This document shows, in pieces, positions 33,356 to 41,667 of a stretch of DNA of 64,000 bases (position 1 is the first letter of the stretch; every line of letters begins with the position of its first letter). The notes beneath the pieces are model-generated. The model worked only from the letters and a program-made list of their open reading frames with translations, was not told where the DNA came from and ran no database searches. The translations under genes were made by a program, and so were the position numbers. The DNA comes from Noviherbaspirillum_A sp047237965 (GTDB taxonomy: Bacteria > Pseudomonadota > Gammaproteobacteria > Burkholderiales > Burkholderiaceae_D), in NCBI RefSeq assembly GCF_047237965.1, contig NZ_JBDFLX010000001.1:2852001-2916000 (forward strand), given 5' to 3'.

Positions 33356-35659
33356 CTGTATCGCCGCCTGCAACGCCCTGATCGTGGCGCGGCCCTCCTC
33401 TCGCCTGCCGGGCGGCAGGAAAGCCAGTTCCTGCGTGATGGCATGCATGACCTGCCTGGGATAAGCGAGGCCGCTGGCCAACTCCAGGGACAGGCCGGCA
33501 TCAGGCAATGCGCTGCGGACTTTCGTGTTTTCCAGAAGGATTTGACGGATCGATCTGCCCAGAGGGGAGTCATCGAAACGATGATCCTGCCGGAGATCAA
33601 ATCGATCGAGCGTGCGATTGACCGTCAAGGCATTCAGCACCGCATCTTCATCGATCAGCCTGATCTTGTTATAGGCAATATCAAGATTTTCAAGCCTACG
33701 GTTGACCTTGAGCGTTTCCAGCAGAGCGACAAGCGCGGCGTCGTCAAGCTCGTTGCCGAAAAGGTGAAGGCTGGCCAGTGCGGCATTGGCCTGCAGCGCT
33801 TCCGACAGCAATATCCCGCCTACGCTGCCAATGCGGTTGCTCTTGAGCGAGAGCGTGGCAAGGGTGCTGTTGACCTGCAGCGCCTGCGACAGCGCGGCCG
33901 CGCCATGATCCCCGATTGCATTCGCTCCAAGGTCAAGCGCCACCAGCGTGCTGTTGACCTTGAGCGCTTCCGCCAGCGCGGCTGCGCCTTCATCCTCGAT
34001 GCCATTCATTGCAAGATTCAGTGTGACCAGGGTGCGATTGGCCTTGAGCGCCTCCGACAACGCAACCACGCTATCGTCATCGAGCTTGTTGTACGCAAGA
34101 TTAAGCGTGGCGAGCGTGCGATTGGTCGCCAGTGCTTTCCACAGCGGGGCCAGGGCAACGCTACCAATCGCGCAAAGTCCGAGGTCAAGCGTGACGAGCG
34201 CACGATTGGTCATCAGCGCCTCCGACAGCGCGACCATGCCGGCGGCGTCGATCCGGTTATCTTCAACGTAAAGCCTGGAGAGCGCGCGGTTGACCTTCAA
34301 CGCTTCCGCCACCCTGGTCATGCCATCATGACGAATGTTGTTATTTCCAAGATAAAGCGTGGCAAGGCTGCGATTGACCTTCAGCGCCTCCGACAGCGAG
34401 GCCGCGCCATCGTCCTCGATCTCGCAATAATCAAGATCGAGGGTCGTCAGCCCCTTATTGGCCTTCAGCGCCGCCGACAGCAAGGCCGCACCATGATCGC
34501 CGATCGCGTTGCGCTTGAGATGAAGCGTGGCAAGCGTGTCGTTCACTGTCAGCGCTTCCGACAGGGACATCATGTCAGAGGAACAAATCGCCCTGAGATC
34601 GAGGGTGGCGAGCGTGCGGTTGACCTTCAGCGCCGCCGACAGCGCGGCCATGCCATCATCGCTGATCTCGTTTTCGCCAAGATTGAGCGCGACAAGCGCG
34701 CGGTTGACCTTCAGTGCCTCGGACAGCGCGGCCATGCTCCTGGCGCCGATGGCGTTGCGCGCCAGGTTGAGCCTGGCCAGCGTGGCATTGACCTTCAGCG
34801 CTTCCGACAGCGAGCCCACGCCGACGGCATCGATCCGGTTACCTTCAAGATTGAGTGCGACAAGCGTGCGGTTGACCTTCAACGCCGCCGACAACGCGGC
34901 CAGGCCGGTTGAAGCGAGTTTTGGGCAACGGATCTCCAGGTCGACAACCGAGGCGTTACGCCTGAGCCCTTCCGACAAGCAGGCCAGGCCGGCATCACCC
35001 TCCCTGTTTGTACTGATGCAAATGCGGGTGACCGTGCAATGCGGGCTGGCAAGGAGCACGGCAAGCGGCTCGGCCATTTCGTCGATGGCGCTTCCATTCA
35101 ACTGCAACACGCCGTTTTCGGCCATCGCATCCAGCCGCCGCACGCGCGGATCGTCCAGCGTCATGCTTGCCGCGAATGGCCCGACCTGCCCGTTTCCAGC
35201 CCGGGGCAGCTTGTTATTCGCGCCGGCGGCGGGCGCTTCGCTCGGCAGGAGGTTCAGGACGTTCAACGAGGCATACGCGGGCATTGTGCTGGTTGTTGTT
35301 GTCGTGATGGACGATGGCGCCACCGTCGCCGTGGTCGTCACGACGGACGCGGTCGTCGTCGACTGCTGGCCTGGCGCAGGCGGCGCGAGGGGTGGCCTGG
35401 CGGCCGTGTTCCCGCCACCGGCAACGCTGGCTGGCGGCGCGACAGCGCCGTGGTGCGGCTGCTGGCTGCCTTGTGCATTGCCCGCCATGCCGCCGGCGCC
35501 AGGCAGGGTGGCGGCCGCACTCTGAAGCAGCTGCTGTTGCTGCGTGCCGGCATGCACCGATGGCATGCCGGGATGGCTGCCGGCAATGCCCGCATCTGGC
35601 TGGGACTTGGGCGGCTGTGCGTCGGCGGAATGTTTGATCGTGGAAGCAAGAGGCTGCAT
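33335..35659 (-). CDS. Leucine-rich-repeat protein B
   Basis: A 774-residue paralogue of A from ATG 35659 (CTGGAGCC 6 nt upstream, MQP start). The N-terminal 120 residues are low-complexity (Gln, Pro, Ala) without ankyrin repeats. A Thr-rich linker with TMPAYAS is followed by about 17 LRRs of 28 residues from about residue 210, many ending LSEALKVNRTLxTL. One repeat (TLDLRAICSSDMMSLSEAL) is 2 residues short. The tail TQELAFLPPGRREEGR matches A. It is more GC-rich than A and its repeats are closer to one another, so it may be younger or homogenised. No enzymatic domain; a protein-binding scaffold or effector-like role is inferred. Confidence 0.88.
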   Translation of the reverse strand: MQPLASTIKHSADAQPPKSQPDAGIAGSHPGMPSVHAGTQQQQLLQSAAATLPGAGGMAGNAQGSQQPHHGAVAPPASVAGGGNTAARPPLAPPAPGQQSTTTASVVTTTATVAPSSITTTTTSTMPAYASLNVLNLLPSEAPAAGANNKLPRAGNGQVGPFAASMTLDDPRVRRLDAMAENGVLQLNGSAIDEMAEPLAVLLASPHCTVTRICISTNREGDAGLACLSEGLRRNASVVDLEIRCPKLASTGLAALSAALKVNRTLVALNLEGNRIDAVGVGSLSEALKVNATLARLNLARNAIGARSMAALSEALKVNRALVALNLGENEISDDGMAALSAALKVNRTLATLDLRAICSSDMMSLSEALTVNDTLATLHLKRNAIGDHGAALLSAALKANKGLTTLDLDYCEIEDDGAASLSEALKVNRSLATLYLGNNNIRHDGMTRVAEALKVNRALSRLYVEDNRIDAAGMVALSEALMTNRALVTLDLGLCAIGSVALAPLWKALATNRTLATLNLAYNKLDDDSVVALSEALKANRTLVTLNLAMNGIEDEGAAALAEALKVNSTLVALDLGANAIGDHGAAALSQALQVNSTLATLSLKSNRIGSVGGILLSEALQANAALASLHLFGNELDDAALVALLETLKVNRRLENLDIAYNKIRLIDEDAVLNALTVNRTLDRFDLRQDHRFDDSPLGRSIRQILLENTKVRSALPDAGLSLELASGLAYPRQVMHAITQELAFLPPGRREEGRATIRALQAAIQPPGKNN

Positions 35660-35981
35660 GGCTATAGGCTCCAGGTGGCAAGCGGGCTGCGCCGCAGGCG
35701 CCCGCCGTGATTGATGGGAGCGACTTGGTAACGGATGAAAAGGCAAGGTGCTGGCGTCGCCCGGATTTGGCCGAACATTGCGGGACGTCAACCGGACTAG
35801 CGGAATGCGCCGGCCATGCCGGCAGCGCAGAGCCGCCGGCCAAACGCAACGCTCCTCCGGCGGCCACCGTCGCGGTGGCAAGCCCACATCCGGGCCGCAA
35901 AACCATGACACGGCTGACGGCATGGGTATGCCGGCGTTGCGCATGCGGCGCTTCAAAGGCCTGGCCAGTGCGGGCCTGGTC
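35660..35981. other. Intergenic region between genes B and C
   Basis: This 322-nt gap holds the gene B leader and promoter-like element (35724-35752). The rest shows no convincing gene, terminator or repeat. Confidence 0.6.
35724..35752 (-). promoter_or_regulatory. Shared bipartite promoter-like element, gene B
   Basis: Minus strand AGCACC, 18 nt, CCAAG (within GTTACCAAG), ending 64 nt before the ATG, the same geometry as gene A. Confidence 0.5.
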
Positions 35982-38699
35982 TTACGCCGTTTTCGGGCCG
36001 CCGTTGCGCAGCAGCGCCTCGATCTCCCTGTACTCGTTTTTGACCGCATGCTGCAACGCCGTCCTGCCGTCCCTGTCCTTCAGGTCGGTTTTAGCGCCAG
36101 CTTCCAGCAGTACGCGCACGATCGCAGTCTTGCCCGTCCATACGGCGGCAAACAGCGGGCTGGGGTAAGCGGACTCCTTGCCGGGATCATGGTTGACGTC
36201 GGCCTTGTGCTTCAACAGAAGCTGCACGACCGCGGCCCGGCCGCGCGGGACGCTGGCATCCTCGCTGGCGCCTTCGAGCAGTTGATCAGCATGGTAATCC
36301 TGCACGATCTCATCCAGCAGCTGCTGGATGTCGTCGCCGTCGTAGCCCTTGAATTCGGCGCCAGCATCCAGCAGCATCTGCGCTATTTCGGTCCGTTCCC
36401 CTTTACGGCTGACGCCTTTGCAAGCATCCCAGAGCGCGATATCGAGGAGTTTCCTGGCGTCGGACGCCTTGAGCGCCAGCTTGAGGAACAATTTGACGAC
36501 ATCGGCACTGTTGTCCCTGGCTGCGACAGAGAGCGGTGAATACCCGCTGCTTTGGCAGGCTTCGTCGAACGAAGCGCCGGCATCGAGCAGCATGGCCACC
36601 ACTTCCACACCGGCCGAATACGCTGCACTCAGCAGCGGGAGCTGTTGATTATCCTTTTGCCTGGTGAGGCTGGCGCCGGCATCCAGCAGCATCCTGACCA
36701 TATCGGGCTGGTCATTGTGGATAGCCTGTTCCAGCAGCCAGGGGATGTTCCATGCCGCCGCCTTGCCTGCGCGGCTGCCCAGCAGATCACGCAGCAGCGC
36801 AGGGTGTTTGTTGCGTATCGCCCATGACATTAGCTCCCCCAACTCGGGCGGCGCGCTGTCGTGATCGCGCCACTGGGAACTGTAACGGGCTGCCAGCAGG
36901 ATAAGAATGGTCTCGATATCTCCTTTCGTTATCACTTGCGAGATCAGGGCGGGGATGGTGTAGGGGCCATCGACCTTGGCGCCAGCGTCAACAAGGGCCT
37001 GCACCACGGCCGCATGGCCATTGCGCGCCGCGCGGAACAGGGCCAGGGAATCTGCCCATTCCTTTTCAACGAACGGATTCCAGGCGCCCTTGTGGTCGTA
37101 GTAGCGGCGCGCCGCCTGGCAGCGCTGCTGGTAGTAGAAATCGCCCCGGACATGGGCGTTCTGTATATCGTCATAGCTAGGGATACCTTTCTTCTTGCCC
37201 TCCACATCGTCGAAGCCATTCACATCCGCGCCAGCCTTGAGCAGGAGCCGCACGGTGTTGACATGGCCGCTGGCCGCGGCCTGGCGCAGGCAACTACCGA
37301 TGTCGCCGGCATCGCGCACGCCTTGCAGCAGCACGCTGACCGCCACCGGATCGCGCCGCGCCAGCGCCAGCATTACCGCGGTGCTGCCGTCGGCTGCCTG
37401 CGCATCGACTTCGGCGCCGGCCTTGAGCAGCGTCTCCGCCACGTCCAGCCGCCTGTTGTCCACCGCCAGCATCAACGCGGTCCTGTCCGCGCTGCCGCGA
37501 GCATTCACATCCACACCCAGGGCCAGCAGCGCTTCCACCATGGCCACGTGCCCATGGACCGCGGCCAGCATCAGCAAGGTGTAGGAGCCGGCCGGCAGCG
37601 GGCCGCGCTGGCGCGTGAAGGCAATCGGCTGGTTCAGCGTGGCGCGCTGGCCGGGATGGGCTGCGACGATCTGATGCAAGGCTTCGACGTCGTTTCTTTC
37701 GACCGCCTTGCGCAGCGCGGTGGGGCTCTCCATGGCCGGGCCGACAGGCATGGCCGGCATCGCCGGCGCGGCAGGTGCGACGTATGCCGGCTGCGTGGCG
37801 ACGATGCTGGTGACGGTGGTTGCGGTTGAAGTGGCGGTGGTGGTGGCGACGGTGATCGCCGTAGCCGTGGTGCTTGCGGTAGTCACATTGGCCACAGTGG
37901 CCGTGGTGGTCACGCTGCTTGCGCCGCCCGGCACGACGCCCTGCTCGGACTGCTTGCCGCTTTCCTTTCCAGCCGCGGACTGCCCGTCCGCCTCCGGACG
38001 CTGGGCGGCCGGCAAGGGCAGTTGCGCGGCGCCCTTGCCGCGCAGCCGCTCGGCCAGCGCCACATGGCCCATGGCCGCCGCATGGTGGAACGCGGTCCAG
38101 CCATGGCGGTCTGCCAGGTCCAGGCTGGCCTTGTTCTCCAGCAGCAGGGCCGCCAGCGCGCTGTCGCCGCGCTGCGCCGCAATCGCCAGTGGCGGCTTGC
38201 CACCCTTCCCGCTGCCATTGACCTGCGCGCCTGTGGCAAGCAGCAAGGTGGCTGTGTGCAGATGCCCGCCCGCGGCGGCGTAGGCCAGCGGCGTGCGGCC
38301 GCCATGACTGGCTTGGTCGGGCTGCGCCTTCTTCAACAGCAGCAGCTCGACGACCTCATCCCTGCCGGCGCCTGCCGCCAGCGACAGCGCACTGTCGCCG
38401 CGACTGTTCAGAAGGTTCACATCGGCGCCCTGCGCGCCTTTGATCAGCACCAATGTGACATCGTCGTGGCCATGCCGTGCCGCCAGCATCAGCGGCGTGA
38501 GCCGGGTGTCGGGATCGACCGCATTGACCTGGACGCCGCCGGCGGCGAGCAAGCGCTTGGCTGCGGTGGCATCGCCGTCGCGGCAGGCCTGGTACAGCAG
38601 GGGCTGCGATGGGCTGGCGTCGCCCGTGGCGGATGGCGTAGCTTGCTGCCGGCGGGAGGAAACGGCTGCGGGGGGCGTGACGGCGTTGGAGGCTTGCAT
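35982..38699 (-). CDS. Ankyrin-repeat protein C
   Basis: A 905-residue protein from ATG 38699 (AGGAGAACAGAACC directly before it). An N-terminal block of about six ankyrin repeats (residues 35-225) is followed by a Thr/Ala/Val-rich linker ending TQPAYVAP (about 265-325) and a second ankyrin array to the C-terminus (about 12 more repeats, some degenerate). Typical units read TPLMLAARHGHDDV and VRLLLKAGADVN. No signal peptide, toxin or enzyme domain is recognised. It is a clear paralogue of D and E, with near-identical DNA patches. It likely lies in an E-D-C transcript. Confidence 0.88.
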   Translation of the reverse strand: MQASNAVTPPAAVSSRRQQATPSATGDASPSQPLLYQACRDGDATAAKRLLAAGGVQVNAVDPDTRLTPLMLAARHGHDDVTLVLIKGAQGADVNLLNSRGDSALSLAAGAGRDEVVELLLLKKAQPDQASHGGRTPLAYAAAGGHLHTATLLLATGAQVNGSGKGGKPPLAIAAQRGDSALAALLLENKASLDLADRHGWTAFHHAAAMGHVALAERLRGKGAAQLPLPAAQRPEADGQSAAGKESGKQSEQGVVPGGASSVTTTATVANVTTASTTATAITVATTTATSTATTVTSIVATQPAYVAPAAPAMPAMPVGPAMESPTALRKAVERNDVEALHQIVAAHPGQRATLNQPIAFTRQRGPLPAGSYTLLMLAAVHGHVAMVEALLALGVDVNARGSADRTALMLAVDNRRLDVAETLLKAGAEVDAQAADGSTAVMLALARRDPVAVSVLLQGVRDAGDIGSCLRQAAASGHVNTVRLLLKAGADVNGFDDVEGKKKGIPSYDDIQNAHVRGDFYYQQRCQAARRYYDHKGAWNPFVEKEWADSLALFRAARNGHAAVVQALVDAGAKVDGPYTIPALISQVITKGDIETILILLAARYSSQWRDHDSAPPELGELMSWAIRNKHPALLRDLLGSRAGKAAAWNIPWLLEQAIHNDQPDMVRMLLDAGASLTRQKDNQQLPLLSAAYSAGVEVVAMLLDAGASFDEACQSSGYSPLSVAARDNSADVVKLFLKLALKASDARKLLDIALWDACKGVSRKGERTEIAQMLLDAGAEFKGYDGDDIQQLLDEIVQDYHADQLLEGASEDASVPRGRAAVVQLLLKHKADVNHDPGKESAYPSPLFAAVWTGKTAIVRVLLEAGAKTDLKDRDGRTALQHAVKNEYREIEALLRNGGPKTA

Positions 38700-38914
38700 G
38701 GTTCTGTTCTCCTGTTCGTTGGACAAGCGGCCTTGCGGCCGCAGTCGGGGAAGCGAGGGCACCTGGATGATGCAATGAAAGGCGACGCGCCGGCTGTGGG
38801 CTGGATAAGTCAAGCGCAGGCATGCCGCGCTGGCGCGGGCCTTCGTGTGGCTTTACGGCTGACTGGATCGGGCTGGCCCCGGAAGGCGGCGCGGGTGCCC
38901 GGGTATGCGCATGC

Positions 38915-41506
38915 TCAGGATGATGCGTTGGGCTTCCAGTTGCGCAGCAGGTCCACCACTTCCTTGTTGTTGCTCTCTATTGCCCGATGCACCGCGGTCT
39001 TGCCTTCGCTGTCCTTCAGGGTGCGGTCGGCGCCGGATTCGAGAAGCAGGCGCACGATGCCGGTGTGGCCGCGGTATGCGGCATCCGCCAGCGGCGTCAA
39101 TTCAATGCTCCCGCTTGCGAAGGCAAGATCGACTTGCGCCTTGTGCCTGAGCAGCAGTTCAACGACGGCTTTATTGCCACCACTTACTGCCTGAGACAAG
39201 GCCGTCCTGCCGTTTTTACCTTTCCAGTTTGGGTCCGCGCCGGCATCCAGCAGCAATTGCGCACAACTCATGGCGCCATTCAAAGCCAATGCCTCACTGA
39301 CATCGGCCTTGTCGCAATGCGCTCCGGCATCGAGCGACAATATGATCTGCACTATTTCGCGATGGCCCCGTCGCACGGCGTGCTGTAACAGCGTTGCCTT
39401 GTCGTTGCCGTGTTGAAGCGCCAGTTCCGGTATGGCATCGGCCTTGATCAGCATTTCCAGCATTTTCCTGTTTCCACTCTCCACTGCAAGGACTACAGGG
39501 TATTGGTTATATGCCGGCTTGTTGGGATCGGCGCCGGCATCGAGCAGCTTTCTGGCAATCTCAAGGTTGCTTCGCTGGACAGCAGCATTTAGCGCTGCGG
39601 GAGTACGCGGCACAGCTGCTTTACCTTCAGGCATGTCCAGCAGCGCTTGTAATATGCCCAGCTTGTTGCCATTGATGGCGTAGGTGAATACCTTCTCCAT
39701 ATCTGTTTTGACAAAATCATTATCGTTACCGCCTCTGCTGTAAGGGAAGGACGCTCTGCTTCTGCCTTCCAGCAGCATGCGCATGATGTCGATATGCCCG
39801 TTTTGTAAGGCATCCAGCATCAGTTCTTGCGAATCATATCCACGGTCAAGCCTGGCGCCGGCATCGAGCAGCATCCGTACGATACCGGTATGGCCATTGC
39901 GCGCCGCGCGGAACAGGGCCAGGGATTCGGCCCAGCCCGGCCTGGCAAAGGGAGACAGCGCGCCCTGGCTGTCGTAATAGTGCCCATATTGGTCACGCGC
40001 GTGCCAATCCTGCCGAACACACTCATAACTGGGAATGTGCTTTTTCTCACCCTTTACATCCTCAAACCCATTCACCTCCGCACCAGCCCTGATCAGCAGC
40101 CGCACGGTGTTCACATAGCCGCTGGCCGCGGCCTGGCGCAGGCAGGCGCTGATGTCTTCCGGATTACTTACGCCGGCCAGCAAGGCCCGGACCGCGGCCG
40201 CATCCCGCCGTGCCCGCGCCAGCATCACCGCCGTGTCGCCGTCGGCCGTCTGCGCATCCACCTCGGCGCCGGCCTTGAGCAGGATCTCGACCACGTCCAG
40301 CTGCCTGTGCCTGACCGCAAGCAGCAGGGCGGTCATTTCGCCGCTGCCGCGGGCGTTCGCCTCCGCACCCAGCGCCAGCAGTGCTTCCACCATGGCCACG
40401 TGCCCATGGACCGTGGCCAGCATCAGCAAGGTGTAGGAGCCGGCCGGCAGCGGGCCGCGCTGGCGCGTGAAGGCAATCGGCTGGTTCAGCACGGCGCGCT
40501 CATCCGGATGCCTTGTCACGATCTGGTTCAGCGCCTCGCAATCATTGCGCTCCACCGCCTTGCGCAGCGACGCCAGCACGGTGTCGACTTCCCCCGAGGC
40601 CGCGGTGGACAGCGATGGCGCGGCATAGGCCGGGCTGGTGAGCACCATGGTCGTGGTGGTGGTGTCCGTGATCGCGGTGGTGCGTATGCTGGCCTGGGGC
40701 GCCGCATTGCCGCCTTCGACCTTGGCTGTGCTACTTGCCTGCGGTGCCGGGGGCAAGACCGCCGCCGGCCCGGGCGGCGCCGATGCTGCCGGCGCTTCCT
40801 GCGCTGTGCTTGATGCATGCCCGGCTGCTGCGCCATGGCCCCGCAGTTGCCGCATGACCGCCTCATGTCCCCTGCCCGCCGCATGGTTGAACGCGGTCCA
40901 GCCATGGCGGTCCGTCACATCGGCGCTGGCCTTCTTTTCCAGCAGCAGCCCGACCAGCGCGTCGTCGCCACGCTGCGCGGCCAACGCCAGCGCCGGCTCG
41001 CCGGTGCCGGCGCCGGCATTCACCTGCGCGCCATTGGCAATGAGCAGCCCGGCCGTTTTCAAGTGCCCGCCGGCGGCGGCCTCGGCCAGCGGCGTGCGGC
41101 CGCCGTGATTGGCCTGGTCGGGCTGCGCCTTCTTGAACAGCAGCAGCTCGACGACCTCATCCTTGCCCGCGCCGGCGGCCAGCGACAGCGCGCTGTCGCC
41201 ACGGCTGTTCAGCAGCTGCACGTCGGCGCTACCGGCAGCCTTGGTCAGCATGAACACCACGTCGTCATGGCCATGCCATGCCGCCAGCATCAGCGGCGTG
41301 AGCCGGGTGTCGGGATCGATGGCGTTGACCGCGATGCTGCCAGCGGCCAGCAGGCGCTTGACGATGGCCACGTCGCCTTCGCGGCAGGCCTGGTACAGCA
41401 GGGGCTGGAAGGGGCTGGCGTTATTGCCCGGAGAGGGTGCGATAGGCTGGGGCTGCAAGGAATGCGCGACGGCGGATGCGCCAGGAACGGCTTTGGCGGG
41501 TTGCAT
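38915..41506 (-). CDS. Ankyrin-repeat protein D
   Basis: An 863-residue paralogue of C and E from ATG 41506 (AGGAGATCAGAACC upstream, nearly the C leader). The layout is the same: N-terminal ankyrins (about 30-220), a linker with TTTTTMVLTSPAYAAP (about 270-300), and a second ankyrin array ending LKDSEGKTAVHRAIESNNKE. The first 220 residues are almost identical to E, and the patch near residues 330-380 to C, which suggests gene conversion. It starts 161 nt after E with no promoter-like element of its own. Confidence 0.88.
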   Translation of the reverse strand: MQPAKAVPGASAVAHSLQPQPIAPSPGNNASPFQPLLYQACREGDVAIVKRLLAAGSIAVNAIDPDTRLTPLMLAAWHGHDDVVFMLTKAAGSADVQLLNSRGDSALSLAAGAGKDEVVELLLFKKAQPDQANHGGRTPLAEAAAGGHLKTAGLLIANGAQVNAGAGTGEPALALAAQRGDDALVGLLLEKKASADVTDRHGWTAFNHAAGRGHEAVMRQLRGHGAAAGHASSTAQEAPAASAPPGPAAVLPPAPQASSTAKVEGGNAAPQASIRTTAITDTTTTTMVLTSPAYAAPSLSTAASGEVDTVLASLRKAVERNDCEALNQIVTRHPDERAVLNQPIAFTRQRGPLPAGSYTLLMLATVHGHVAMVEALLALGAEANARGSGEMTALLLAVRHRQLDVVEILLKAGAEVDAQTADGDTAVMLARARRDAAAVRALLAGVSNPEDISACLRQAAASGYVNTVRLLIRAGAEVNGFEDVKGEKKHIPSYECVRQDWHARDQYGHYYDSQGALSPFARPGWAESLALFRAARNGHTGIVRMLLDAGARLDRGYDSQELMLDALQNGHIDIMRMLLEGRSRASFPYSRGGNDNDFVKTDMEKVFTYAINGNKLGILQALLDMPEGKAAVPRTPAALNAAVQRSNLEIARKLLDAGADPNKPAYNQYPVVLAVESGNRKMLEMLIKADAIPELALQHGNDKATLLQHAVRRGHREIVQIILSLDAGAHCDKADVSEALALNGAMSCAQLLLDAGADPNWKGKNGRTALSQAVSGGNKAVVELLLRHKAQVDLAFASGSIELTPLADAAYRGHTGIVRLLLESGADRTLKDSEGKTAVHRAIESNNKEVVDLLRNWKPNASS

Positions 41507-41667
41507 GGTTCTGATCTCCTCTATGGTTGGTGAACGGCCTGCTTTTTCGCCATGGTGGATGCCGGCCCGGGTCTGCGATGGCGCACCCGAACGGCTTGAT
41601 GATGTGGCGTTGCCCGCTGGCTTGCGGACTGCCCCTGTCAGCCTTGCTTCAAAAGGCAGCGGGCAGT

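Noticed and set aside
33443..34912. 489-codon plus-strand frame with 28-residue periodicity
   Set aside because: Its repeats merely mirror the LRR codons of gene B on the opposite strand.
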